Assembly (NCBI RefSeq): GCF_027497215.1
Contig: NZ_CP114904.1
Location: forward strand, 496,001-560,000
From: Micromonospora sp. WMMD812
Lineage (GTDB): Bacteria > Actinomycetota > Actinomycetes > Mycobacteriales > Micromonosporaceae
Direction of reading: 5' to 3'
Length of the DNA: 64,000 bases
Shown here: positions 37,614-46,034 of the stretch, in pieces
How the letters are laid out: every line of letters starts with the position of its first letter
Numbering within the stretch: position 1 is the stretch's first letter
Notes under the pieces: model-generated
Seen by the model: only the letters and a program-made list of their open reading frames with translations
What the model was told of the DNA's origin: nothing
Databases searched by the model: none
Program-made: the position numbers and the translations under genes

Positions 37614-39255
37614 CGTACTGAGCATCGACCCGCGTACCGGACAGACGCGCGCACGCGTCGCGGCGGAGTCGACGGCGGAGGACGTGGACCGGGCGGTGCG
37701 CGCCGCCGCCACGGCCGGCGCGGCACTCCGGGACCACGCCGCGCGGGCCGACCTGCTCCGCGCGGCCGCCGCGCTGCTGGAGAAGAGCGGCGAGGAGATC
37801 GTCGCGACCGCCGACGCCGAGACCGCGCTCGGCCAGGTGCGGCTCACCGGCGAGCTCGCCCGCACCTGCTACCAGCTGCGCGCTTTCGCGGACGTGGTGG
37901 ACGCCGGCGGCTACCTGGACGTGATCATCGACCACGCCGACCCGCTGGCGCAGCCCGCGCCCCGACCCGACCTGCGGCGCTACAAGGTGCCGCTCGGCGT
38001 GGTCGCGGTCTTCGCGGCCAGCAACTTCCCGCTGGCCTTCAGCGTGCCGGGCGGTGACACCGCCAGCGCCCTCGCCGCGGGATGCCCGGTCGTGGTCAAG
38101 GCGCACCCGGATCACCCGGCCACGTCCGTCCTGTGTGCCCGGATCCTCCGGGCGGCGGCGGTCGACGTCGGGCTGCCCGAGGATGTCGTCCGCCTGGTCC
38201 ACGGCTTCGACGCGGGCCCGGAACTCGTCCGCCACCCGCTGGTCGCGGCGGTCGGGTTCACCGGCTCGGTGCGCGGCGGCCGGGCGCTGTTCGACATCGC
38301 GTCCGCCCGGCCCCGGCCGATCCCGTTCCACGGTGAGTTGGGCAGCCTGAACCCGGTCGTCGTGACCGCTCGGGCGGCCGAGACCAGAACGCAGGAGATC
38401 GCGGCGGGGCTCGCGGCCTCGTACACCCTGGGCATGGGCCAGTTCTGCGTCAAACCGGGCCTCGTGCTCCTGCCGGAGGGACCGGCGGGCGACGGGGTCC
38501 TCCAGGCGGTCGTCACGGCGGCGGTCCCGTCCGGGCCGCTGCTCGACCCCCGCATGCGCGCGGCGTTCCTCGACGGCGTCCGTTCCCGCGCCGGCCTCCC
38601 CGGCGTGGCGGCGCCGCTGGCGGCGGGGGAGGCCGGCGACGACGCGACGCCGCTGGCCGTGCGACCTGGCGTGTTGACCGTCGCGGCGTCCCGGCTCGCC
38701 GAGGGTGGGCCGCACCGGGAGCTGCTGGAGGAGTGCTTCGGGCCCGTCACCGTGCTGGTCCGCTACGGCTCGACGGCCGAGCGGGACGCGCTGCTCACCG
38801 CCCTGCCGGGCAACCTTACGGCGACCGCCCACCTGGCCGCGAACGAGCGCGACGACGCGGCGGCGGAGCTGCTCGCCCGGCTGAGCGAGATCGCCGGACG
38901 GGTCGTCGTGGACGGCTGGCCTACGGGGGTGACGGTTGCCCCCGCCATGCAGCACGGCGGACCCTACCCCGCGTCGACGAGCGGGTCGACCTCGGTGGGA
39001 AGCACCGCGATCGAACGCTGGCTGCGCCCGGTCTGCTACCAGAACACCCCGGACCCGCTGCTCCCGGCGGAGCTGCGGGACGCCAACCCGCTCCAGCTGC
39101 CCCGGACGGTCGACGGCGTGCCGACGGCCCCGTTGCGGTCCGCGGCTCCGCCCGGCGGGCGGTCGCGACCGGGAGACGGGGATCCGCCTTCCGGTCGGAC
39201 GCGTCACTCGAGGGCGTCGACCGTGCCGAAGGTGGGACGGCCGGCCGCCCGGTAG
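37606..39255 (+). CDS. alpha-ketoglutarate semialdehyde dehydrogenase (probable)
   Basis: A 549-residue aldehyde dehydrogenase of the KGSADH class. It has the NAD-site region VAVFAASNFPLAFSVPGGD, the general base E244 in FHGELGSLNP and the nucleophile C281 in GMGQFCVKPG. It oxidises alpha-ketoglutarate semialdehyde to alpha-ketoglutarate, the last pathway step. Family proteins usually end just after RTVDGVP (near residue 505). Here some 40 extra residues rich in Arg, Pro and Ser run antisense into the gene remnant at 39204, implying the original stop was lost. The GTG start overlaps the previous stop. Confidence 0.88.
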   Translation: MSDVLSIDPRTGQTRARVAAESTAEDVDRAVRAAATAGAALRDHAARADLLRAAAALLEKSGEEIVATADAETALGQVRLTGELARTCYQLRAFADVVDAGGYLDVIIDHADPLAQPAPRPDLRRYKVPLGVVAVFAASNFPLAFSVPGGDTASALAAGCPVVVKAHPDHPATSVLCARILRAAAVDVGLPEDVVRLVHGFDAGPELVRHPLVAAVGFTGSVRGGRALFDIASARPRPIPFHGELGSLNPVVVTARAAETRTQEIAAGLAASYTLGMGQFCVKPGLVLLPEGPAGDGVLQAVVTAAVPSGPLLDPRMRAAFLDGVRSRAGLPGVAAPLAAGEAGDDATPLAVRPGVLTVAASRLAEGGPHRELLEECFGPVTVLVRYGSTAERDALLTALPGNLTATAHLAANERDDAAAELLARLSEIAGRVVVDGWPTGVTVAPAMQHGGPYPASTSGSTSVGSTAIERWLRPVCYQNTPDPLLPAELRDANPLQLPRTVDGVPTAPLRSAAPPGGRSRPGDGDPPSGRTRHSRASTVPKVGRPAAR

Positions 39256-39671
39256 GTCTGGACCATGACGCCGGTGCTGGTCTGCTTGCTGTCGACGAGC
39301 GTCAGCGCGGCCGGGACGGCGTCGTCGAACAGTCGCCGTCCGGCGCCCAGCACGACCGGGAACACCAGCAGCCGGAACACGTCCACCAGTTCGCTGCGCA
39401 CGAGCGTGCGCACCAGGTCCAGGCTGCTGTGGACCTGGAGCTCGTTCCCGGGCTTCGCCTTCAGCTCGCGTACGGCCGCGGGAAGGTCACCCGTCCAGCA
39501 CGGTCGAGTTGGTCCAGTCCGCCTTCTCCAGCGGGAGGCCGCGTCGGCGTGGCCGCGCCGGACCAGCACCTCCACCGCCATCGGGCCGTGGTTGGTCAGC
39601 TGGTCCTCGCCCCACTCCGGCCCGGTGCGGTGGAACCGTTCGTACGCGTCGTGCAGGATGCCGTTGGCCAT
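39204..39671 (-). pseudogene. chimeric remnant: questin-oxidase-like N-terminus joined to RibD/dihydrofolate reductase-like C-terminus
   Basis: The open frame is continuous, but its parts belong to different families. Residues 1-45 (MANGILHDAYERFHRTGPEW and LTNHGPMAVEVLVRRG) resemble the start of questin oxidase-like (DUF4243) proteins. The second half (LPAAVRELKAKPGNELQVHS and PVVLGAGRRLFDD) is the C-terminal half of a RibD/DHFR-like reductase. Between them, the conserved reductase piece LEKADWTNSTVLDG is read only in another frame (about 39490-39540), and one extra G near 39492 causes the shift. A deletion fusion plus frameshift is the simplest reading. No function is expected. Confidence 0.72.
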
Positions 39672-39734
39672 CGCTCTCTCCGCTCTGCCTGCGTGCTTCC
39701 GTCAGCCTGCTCGGCGCGGACCTGCCGGACATCC

Positions 39735-39986
39735 GTGGTGGCCACGGAACTTCGCCCCGACCCGGTGCGGCCCCACGGCGTGTGGGCAGCCTGCTGCCTC
39801 CTGCGGGCACAGGGCCGCCTCCACCACGACCTCGACGCGCTCACCGAGGCGGTGGACGGCTGGCATCGCCTCGGCGCGAGGTACGAGCGCGCCTGCACCC
39901 TCCTGCTCATCCCCGACCGGGTCGCCGAGGGCCACGCCGAGGTTCGCGCCCTCCGGGTCGGAGCGTCGGCCCCGGCCGACACCTGA
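39735..39986 (+). pseudogene. C-terminal remnant of a large LuxR-type regulator
   Basis: About 83 codons that end properly with a stop but have no start or upstream domain. The text HGVWAACCLLRAQGR, DALTEAVDGWHRLGARYERA and CTLLLIPDRVAEGHAEVRAL matches the last helices of TPR-containing LuxR-family regulators. The remainder of such a gene (over 700 residues) is absent. It lies back-to-back with the chimeric remnant at 39204, marking a deletion scar. Confidence 0.55.
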
Positions 39987-40105
39987 CCGGTCCGGCGTCG
40001 GATCGTCTCGCCGTACCGGTGATCCCCGCCACCACGTGGGCCCTTCGCAACCCGCTCCGAGCCTGCTCCAAGGTTTCTCTCAGCTGACCGAGGCAGCGTC
40101 GCGGC

Positions 40106-41053
40106 ATGACAGCGCGACGTGTTGGCCGGTGGCGCCTGGCGCTGTGCCTGGTGGTGCTCCTGGCCATCCTCGGCGGCGTCGCCCTGTTCGGGCGGCCCGC
40201 CATCCCTTCCTCGGCCTCGGCCGGCAGCGCCGGCACGGCGGGCCCGGGCGCCGGGCCCACGGGCGCGACCTCGGCGACGGCCGAGGCTGCGCCGAGCACG
40301 CCACCGGCGCAGAAGCGCACCGGAAGCGCCGGGAACGGGGCTGCCCTGACCGCCGCTCTCGATGCCCTGGCCGCCCCCGGCGGAGCGCCCGACTTCGCGG
40401 TGGCGGTGCTCGATCACCGGACCGGGGCCGCGTACACCTTCGGCTCCCATGAGCCGTTCGAGACGGCGAGCGTGGTGAAGGTGGACATCCTCGCCGCGCT
40501 GCTGTTGCAGGCGCGTCACGATGGCCGCACCCTGACCACCGAGGAGAAGCACCTCGCCGAGGTCATGATCCGGCAGAGCGACAATGACGCCGCCACCGCG
40601 CTGTGGTCCAAGATCGGCGGGGCGGCCGGCCTGAGTGCCGCCGACACGACGTTCGGCCTGACCGAAACGGTGCCCGGCCCCGACGGCTGGTGGGGATGGA
40701 CCACCACCACAGCGTCCGATCAGATCAAGCTGCTCGACGTGATCTCCGATCCGACCGGGCCGCTCGGCGAATCGGGTCAGCTCGTCCTCGACCTGATGGG
40801 CAGCGTGGTGGATGACCAGGACTGGGGTGTCGGCGCCGCTGCCGGTCGGGGCGAATCGATCGAACTGAAGAACGGCTGGATGACCCGCGCCAACCAGGGT
40901 GATCGATGGACGGTCAACAGCGTCGGCCGGATCACGGGCACCCGCACCGACGTGACCGTGGCGGTGCTGACCCGCGGTCACACCACCCTGAGCCAGGGAA
41001 TCGCGTTCGTCGAGAAGATCGCCAAGCTGATCCGTGCCCAACTCGACCGGTAG
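40106..41053 (+). CDS. membrane-anchored class A beta-lactamase-fold serine hydrolase
   Basis: A 315-residue protein with an N-terminal membrane segment (about 9-29) and a Ser/Ala/Pro-rich linker to residue 75. The penicillin-binding fold has S122 and K125 in TASVVKVD (SxxK), S158-D159-N160 in RQSDNDAA (SDN) and KNG in place of the KTG triad. These are the standard elements of class A beta-lactamases and related cell-wall hydrolases. It is located outside the membrane. Whether it cleaves beta-lactams is uncertain; the lysine-asparagine-glycine triad is a deviation. Confidence 0.83.
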   Translation: MTARRVGRWRLALCLVVLLAILGGVALFGRPAIPSSASAGSAGTAGPGAGPTGATSATAEAAPSTPPAQKRTGSAGNGAALTAALDALAAPGGAPDFAVAVLDHRTGAAYTFGSHEPFETASVVKVDILAALLLQARHDGRTLTTEEKHLAEVMIRQSDNDAATALWSKIGGAAGLSAADTTFGLTETVPGPDGWWGWTTTTASDQIKLLDVISDPTGPLGESGQLVLDLMGSVVDDQDWGVGAAAGRGESIELKNGWMTRANQGDRWTVNSVGRITGTRTDVTVAVLTRGHTTLSQGIAFVEKIAKLIRAQLDR

Positions 41054-41071
41054 CCCGGTCAGGCCACGCTC

Positions 41072-42061
41072 CTATTGACGAAAACGCTCGACCAGATGGT
41101 CCATGACCGCGTCCAGTCGCGCGTCGGTCTGTTGCCGCGAGGGGTCCTCGTCGTGCCACGCGACGATCTCCCGAGCGCCCTGGGCGAACGGGATCGTCGC
41201 GACGAAGTCCGGCACGACGCCGCGCAGCTTGCTGTTGTCGAACACCATCGAGTGCGCCTTGTCGCCCAGCAGGCCGGCGCCCCACTGCGGGTCGGCCGCC
41301 GCGATGGCGTCCGACGGCACGTGGACGATGCGAGCCTCGACCCCGGCGGCGGCCGCGAGCGTCTCGGCGACCTGGTTCCACGTCAGGGCCTCGTCGGAGG
41401 TGATGTGGAAGACGTCGCCGAGCGTACGGGGGTCGCCGAGCAGGGGCACGAAACCCCGGGCGAAGTCCGTGTGGTGGGTGAGCGTCCAGAGCGAGGTGCC
41501 GTCGCCGTGCACGACGATCTCCTTGCCCTGCCGCATCCGGCCGAGGACGGTCCAACCGCCGTCGAACGGGACCAACGTCTTGTCGTACGTGTGCGAGGGC
41601 CGCACGATCGTCGCCGGGAACCCCTCGTCGCGGTAGGCCGCGACCAGGACGTCCTCGCACGCGATCTTGTCTCGTGAGTACTGCCAGAACGGGTTGCGCA
41701 GCGGCATCGATTCGACGATCGGCACCCGGGCGGGCGGAGTCTGGTACGCCGACGCGGAACTGATGAAGACGTACTGTCCGGCGCTGCCGCGGAACAGGTC
41801 GACGTCGGTGGTCACGTGTTCCGGGGTGAACGCGACCCAGTCCACGACGGCGTCGAACTCGCGCCCGCCGAGGGCGGCCCGCACGGATTCGGGGTCGCGG
41901 ACGTCGGCTCGCAGCGCCGTCGCCTCCGGCGGCACGGGCCGGATGGTGGTGCCTCCGCGAGTGAGCACCGTCAGCTCGACGCCCCGCTCGACCGCGACGC
42001 GGGCACAGGCCGAGCTGATGATGCCGCTGCCGCCGATGAACAGGACCTTCAAGGCAGTCAC
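41072..42061 (-). CDS. NAD-dependent epimerase/dehydratase-family protein (extended SDR-like)
   Basis: A 329-residue Rossmann-fold protein. It starts VTALKVLFIGGSGIISSACAR (nucleotide loop GGSGIIS) and has ADVRDPESVRAAL, VFISSASAY, FWQYSRDKIACEDVL, TIVRPSHTYD and FHITSDEALTWNQVAETLA. It belongs with atypical extended SDRs related to sugar-nucleotide epimerases and chloroplast RNA-binding proteins; the catalytic Tyr-x3-Lys appears as YSRDK. The GTG at 42061 is preferred because the upstream extension is Arg/Pro-rich. It converges on the beta-lactamase-fold gene with an 18-bp gap. Confidence 0.85.
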   Translation of the reverse strand: MTALKVLFIGGSGIISSACARVAVERGVELTVLTRGGTTIRPVPPEATALRADVRDPESVRAALGGREFDAVVDWVAFTPEHVTTDVDLFRGSAGQYVFISSASAYQTPPARVPIVESMPLRNPFWQYSRDKIACEDVLVAAYRDEGFPATIVRPSHTYDKTLVPFDGGWTVLGRMRQGKEIVVHGDGTSLWTLTHHTDFARGFVPLLGDPRTLGDVFHITSDEALTWNQVAETLAAAAGVEARIVHVPSDAIAAADPQWGAGLLGDKAHSMVFDNSKLRGVVPDFVATIPFAQGAREIVAWHDEDPSRQQTDARLDAVMDHLVERFRQ

Positions 42062-42459
42062 CGCTGTACGGTAGGCGGTGGTTCGCCGGCCCGTCCCGGC
42101 GGGTCGAGGGGTGCCCGAAGCGCGGGAACCGCGCGTCCGGTCAGGGGTTGCGCGGGTCACCGGGTCGCGGGGTACCGTCGGCTGGGCCGGGCCGCCCGGG
42201 GCGACAGCGAGGGCCAGCACCGTCACCAGGGACACCATGGTGGCGGCGAAGTGTCCGAAGCTCCTGCCCGCGCACTCGTCTGACGCCCGGGGAGCCCCGG
42301 GTCCGGTGGCCGGACGACCACATCTGAATTGACGCCTCAGCCCGGGTGTCCGGCGTCGCCGATTCGTACTCGGGGATTTTGCGGCGTCGGAGACCGATGA
42401 ATCTCGGCGCCACGGACGGTCTGACTCGACGTACGGTCGACAAGCGGAAGGATGAGGCC
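42062..42459. other. divergent intergenic region, no gene identified
   Basis: About 400 bp between the SDR-like and BNR genes. It must hold two promoters. It contains a self-complementary CCCGGGG-AG-CCCCGGG at 42286-42301, whose stem could form only with a shortened pairing. Small reading frames here show no family features. Confidence 0.5.
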
Positions 42460-43575
42460 ATGAGCGGCGTAAGGGTGCTGGTGGGCACGCGCAAGGGCGC
42501 GTTCACGTTGACGTCCGACGGCAGGCGCGGCGACTGGACGGTCGACGGTCCGCATTTCGGCGGCTGGGAGATCTTCCACCTCGCCGGGTCGCCGGCCGAC
42601 CCCGACCGGCTCTACGCGTCCCAGTCCGGCGGCTGGTTCGGGCAGTTGATCCAGCGCTCCGACGACGGCGGCAAGAGCTGGACGCCGGTCGGCAACGACT
42701 TCGCCTACGCCGGCGACGTGGGCGAGCACCTGTGGTACGACGGCACCCCGCGGCCGTGGGAGTTCAAGCGCATCTGGCACCTCGAGCCGTCCCGCGACGA
42801 TCCCGACACGGTGTACGCGGGTGCGGAGGACGCGGCACTCTACGTGTCCAGTGACGGCGGCCTGAAGTGGACGGAACTCACCGCACTCCGCACCCATCCG
42901 ACCGGGCCGACGTGGCAGCCCGGCGCCGGTGGCATGTGCCTGCACACGATCATCCTGGACCCGGTGCACAAGGACCGGATCTACGTCGCCATCTCCGCGG
43001 CCGGCGCGTTCCGCAGCGACGACGCCGGCGCCAGCTGGCTGCCGATCAACAAGGGCCTTCGCTCGGGCGAGATCCCCGACCAGGACGCCGAGGTCGGCCA
43101 CTGCGTCCACCACATCACCCAGCACCCGTCCCGGCCCGACACGCTGTTCATGCAGAAGCACTGGGACGTCATGCGCAGCGACGACGCCGGTGCGAACTGG
43201 CGCGAGGTCAGCGGTGACCTGCCGTCGGACTTCGGGTTCCCGATCGCGGTGCACGCGCACGAGCCGGAGACCATCTACGTCGTGCCGATCAAGAGCGACT
43301 CCGAGCACTACCCGCCGGAGGGCAAGCTGCGCGTCTACCGCAGCCGCACCGGCGGCGACGACTGGGAACCGTTGACCAAGGGTCTGCCGCAGTCCGACTG
43401 CTTCGTCAACGTGTATCGCGACGCGATGGCGGTCGACACGCTCGACCCGTGCGGGATCTACTTCGGCACCACCGGCGGCCAGGTCTACCACTCGGCGGAC
43501 GGTGGCGACACGTGGGCGCCGATCGTCCGGGACCTGCCGGCCGTGCTCTCCGTGGAAGTCCAGGTGCTGCCGTGA
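42460..43575 (+). CDS. BNR/VPS10-like beta-propeller protein paired with a MoaD-like protein
   Basis: A 371-residue cytoplasmic propeller with recurring Asp-box turns: [45 protein letters not shown] and HSADGGDTW. It begins [20 protein letters not shown]. Such WD/BNR propellers often annotated as exo-alpha-sialidase lack signal peptides, and their substrate is unknown. GGAAGGATGAGG precedes the ATG. The stop overlaps the start of a MoaD/ThiS-like gene, suggesting a functional pair. Confidence 0.82.
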   Translation: MSGVRVLVGTRKGAFTLTSDGRRGDWTVDGPHFGGWEIFHLAGSPADPDRLYASQSGGWFGQLIQRSDDGGKSWTPVGNDFAYAGDVGEHLWYDGTPRPWEFKRIWHLEPSRDDPDTVYAGAEDAALYVSSDGGLKWTELTALRTHPTGPTWQPGAGGMCLHTIILDPVHKDRIYVAISAAGAFRSDDAGASWLPINKGLRSGEIPDQDAEVGHCVHHITQHPSRPDTLFMQKHWDVMRSDDAGANWREVSGDLPSDFGFPIAVHAHEPETIYVVPIKSDSEHYPPEGKLRVYRSRTGGDDWEPLTKGLPQSDCFVNVYRDAMAVDTLDPCGIYFGTTGGQVYHSADGGDTWAPIVRDLPAVLSVEVQVLP

Positions 43576-43868
43576 TCCGGGTGGTCCTCCCGGCCCACCT
43601 GAAGACCCTGGCTCACGTCAGCGGCGAGGTGCGCCTCGAGGTGTCCGGGCCGGCGACGCAGCGCCTGGTCCTGGACACTCTCGAGGCGCGGTACCCCATG
43701 TTGCTCGGGACGATCCGCGACCGGCACACCGGCACGCGCCGCGCGTTCGTCCGGTTCTACGCCTGCGAGCAGGACCTGTCCAACGACGCACCCGACACGA
43801 CCCTGCCCGAGGAGGTGATCGCCGGCAAGGAGCCGTTCATCATCCTCGGCGCGATGGCCGGTGGATAG
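43572..43868 (+). CDS. MoaD/ThiS-family small sulfur-carrier-like protein
   Basis: A 98-residue ubiquitin-fold protein, beginning [20 protein letters not shown] and including the family-typical helix [15 protein letters not shown]. It ends with GAMAGG, retaining the C-terminal Gly-Gly needed for adenylation and thiocarboxylation in MoaD and ThiS, although the tail is not preceded by the usual hydrophobic pattern. The GTG start is coupled to the BNR gene stop. No E1-like activating enzyme gene is adjacent. Confidence 0.82.
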   Translation: MIRVVLPAHLKTLAHVSGEVRLEVSGPATQRLVLDTLEARYPMLLGTIRDRHTGTRRAFVRFYACEQDLSNDAPDTTLPEEVIAGKEPFIILGAMAGG

Positions 43869-43900
43869 CCGCGAAAGCGGGCTGGTCCGCGACCGGTGGC

Positions 43901-44458
43901 CTACGTCGGGCGGTTGAACAGCAGGTCGGCGGCGCGGGCGAGGACCTGCGCCCGGGTGCGGTCGCCGTGGTCCGCGGCGAGGAAGTGTTCGCCGATGGCT
44001 ACGCAGAAGGCGAGCAGGCTGCGGGCCTCGACCTCGTCGGCGTCGGCGCAGAAGGTGCCGATGATCTCGCGCAGCAGCCCCATGCGCCGGTTGTCTACCC
44101 GTCGCAGGCGTTCGGCGACCGCCTCGTCCCGGCGGGCCCAGTCCCGGATCGCGAGGTCGATCGGGAGCAGGCGGTCGCTGGAGAAGGTGAGCATGCCCGC
44201 GCGCCGGATCTTGGTCCTCGGATCGCCGCCCTCGCGCTCGACCCGTTCGATCACCTCGTCGGTGCTCTCCCGCTCCCAGGTGTCCAGCATCGCCTCCAGC
44301 AGCGCCTCACGGTCGGCGAAGGTCCCATAGAACCCGCCCTTCGTGACGCCGAGGTTCTTGGCCAGCGCCTCGACGCGGACCGCGTCCGGGCCGCCGGCGG
44401 CCAACGCCCGCAGCCCCTCCTCGATCCATCTGTCGCGCGGCGTGCGGATCGCGCCCAT
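43901..44458 (-). CDS. TetR-family transcriptional regulator
   Basis: A 185-residue repressor. The helix-turn-helix lies at about residues 10-55 (WIEEGLRALAAGGPDAV, AKNLGVTKGGFYGTFADREAL). The C-terminal ligand domain is alpha-helical. AAGGTGGG precedes the ATG at 44458. The divergent region to the DUF2867 gene contains two matching palindromes, so it most likely represses itself and that gene. Confidence 0.92.
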   Translation of the reverse strand: MGAIRTPRDRWIEEGLRALAAGGPDAVRVEALAKNLGVTKGGFYGTFADREALLEAMLDTWERESTDEVIERVEREGGDPRTKIRRAGMLTFSSDRLLPIDLAIRDWARRDEAVAERLRRVDNRRMGLLREIIGTFCADADEVEARSLLAFCVAIGEHFLAADHGDRTRAQVLARAADLLFNRPT

Positions 44459-44474
44459 GATGTCCCACCTTCTA

Positions 44475-44523
44475 TATACGCCACCGTATATGTCGGCTAG
44501 GCTGGTCTTATACGGCATCGTAT
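44475..44523. promoter_or_regulatory. twin TetR operators ATACG-N4-CGTAT
   Basis: Two perfect palindromes, ATACGccacCGTAT at 44476-44489 and ATACGgcatCGTAT at 44510-44523, lie 34 bp centre to centre between the divergent TetR and DUF2867 genes. Identical arms and different 4-bp centres strongly suggest binding sites for the adjacent repressor. Confidence 0.85.
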
Positions 44524-44544
44524 GCGCGAACGGAGGCGGGAGAG

Positions 44545-45033
44545 ATGACCGTGGGGTCGGTGGACGGTGCGGTGGGGACCGAGAACATCCCCGCATCCGT
44601 CCGCGCGCTGAGTTCGTTGCCCGCCATCGACTACGCCGACCTGTTCAGCCTCTCGACCGACGTGAACGCCACACCGGAGCAGTGGGCGCGAGCGATGTTC
44701 GGCGACGTCCCGACCGTCGCCGAGCTGCTGATCTGGCGCGTCATCCTCGGCCTCCGACTCAGCGGCGGAAGATCACCGGCCACCGTGGGCGGATGGCGGA
44801 TCGGCGATCGTGGCGAGGACTGGATCCGGCTCGAAGCCGCCTCGTGGTTCCTGACCGGCAACCTCCTCGTGCGGACCGCCGAACAGCGGGTGTCGCTGGC
44901 GACCTTCCTGCACTACGCCCGGCCCGTGGGCGACACCCTGTGGCCCCCGTTGTCGGCCGTCCATCGGCGACTCGTCCCCGGCGTGCTTCGCCAGGCCGCG
45001 GCACGGGTCCGCGCACCCGATGAGGGCGCCTAG
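44545..45033 (+). CDS. DUF2867 family protein
   Basis: A 162-residue protein with the DUF2867 pattern: IDYADLFSLSTDVNATPEQW, AMFGDVPTVAELLIWRV, RGEDWIRLEAASWFLTGNLL and VSLATFLHYARPVGDTLWPP. The fold is SRPBCC-like and the function unknown. GGAGGCGGGAGAG precedes the ATG. It is under the twin TetR operators. Its stop TAG overlaps the minus-strand stop of the LLM oxidoreductase gene. Confidence 0.85.
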   Translation: MTVGSVDGAVGTENIPASVRALSSLPAIDYADLFSLSTDVNATPEQWARAMFGDVPTVAELLIWRVILGLRLSGGRSPATVGGWRIGDRGEDWIRLEAASWFLTGNLLVRTAEQRVSLATFLHYARPVGDTLWPPLSAVHRRLVPGVLRQAAARVRAPDEGA

Positions 45034-46022
45034 ACGTGCGCGATCACGTTCTTGCCGTACGCGGTGAGGGTCTTCTCCCTGTCGTCGTGCATCAGGTAGA
45101 GGGCGAAGTTGTGCACCCCGATCTCCTTCAGTTCCTGTAGCCGGTCGACATGGGCCGACTCGGGACCGAGCAGACAGAACCGGTCGACGATTCCGTCCGG
45201 GACGAAGTCGGTGGACGGGTTGCCGGCGCGGCCGTGGTGTGCGTAGTCGTACCCCTCGCGGCCCTTGATGTAGTCGGTCAGCGCCTTCGGCACCACGCCG
45301 GAGTCGCCGTAGCGGGTGACCAGGTCGGCGACGTGGTTGCCGACCATGCCGCCGAACCAGCGCAGCTGATCCCGTTGGTGGGCGAGGTTCGTGCCCACGT
45401 AGGCCGGGGCGGCGACGCACATCGTGATCGAGTCGGGGTCCCGGCCGGCGGCGGTGGCCGCGTCGCGGACGGTGCCGATCGTCCAGCGGGCGATGTCGGG
45501 GTCGGCGGTCTGCAGGATGAAGCCGTCGGCCTGCTCGCCGACCAGCCGCAGCGCTCTCGGGCCGTAGGCGGCCATCCAGATCTCCAGCTTGCCGTCCCGC
45601 ACCCACGGGATACGCACCGGCGTGCCGTGGTGCTCGACCTCGCGGCCTTCGGCCAGCTCCTTGATCACCCGCATGGCGCTTCCGAGGGTGGCCAGGCTCG
45701 CCGGCGGTTGGCCGATGACGCGCCGGGCCGAGTCGCCTCGGCCGATGCCGCACACCGTGCGGTTGCCGAACATCTCGTTGAGGGTGGCGAACAGCGACGC
45801 GGTGACCGACCAGTCGCGGGTGCTCGGGTTGGTCACCATCGGCCCGACGACCAGGTGTTTGGTCGCGGCGAGGACCTGGGAGTAGATGACGAACGGTTCC
45901 TGCCACAGTACGCAGGAGTCGAACGTCCATCCGTAGCGGAACCCGTTGTCCTCGGCGGCGGCGAGCCCCGCCACGACGTCGCGCGCGGGTGGGTCGGTCT
46001 GCAGTACGACACCGAAGTCCAC
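45030..46022 (-). CDS. LLM-class F420-dependent oxidoreductase of the pyrimidine operon
   Basis: A 330-residue TIM-barrel protein of the luciferase-like family, F420 branch. It has DNGFRYGWTFDSCVLWQEPF, TNPSTRDWSVTASLFATLNE, VCGIGRGDSARRVIG, EIWMAAYGPRALRLVGEQAD and a C-terminal LKEIGVHNFALYLMHDD. It is last in an operon with permease, ureidopropionase and dihydropyrimidinase. Since no dihydropyrimidine dehydrogenase is present, it may use F420H2 to reduce uracil or thymine; this is inference from context. The GTG start has GGAGGAG upstream. Confidence 0.88.
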   Translation of the reverse strand: MDFGVVLQTDPPARDVVAGLAAAEDNGFRYGWTFDSCVLWQEPFVIYSQVLAATKHLVVGPMVTNPSTRDWSVTASLFATLNEMFGNRTVCGIGRGDSARRVIGQPPASLATLGSAMRVIKELAEGREVEHHGTPVRIPWVRDGKLEIWMAAYGPRALRLVGEQADGFILQTADPDIARWTIGTVRDAATAAGRDPDSITMCVAAPAYVGTNLAHQRDQLRWFGGMVGNHVADLVTRYGDSGVVPKALTDYIKGREGYDYAHHGRAGNPSTDFVPDGIVDRFCLLGPESAHVDRLQELKEIGVHNFALYLMHDDREKTLTAYGKNVIAHV

Positions 46023-46034
46023 GGCTCCTCCTCG

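Noticed and set aside
42062..42238. Upstream start for the SDR-like protein giving a signal-peptide-like N-terminus
   Set aside because: The segment after the hydrophobic stretch is Arg/Pro-rich and lacks a conserved pattern; the Rossmann start is at 42061.
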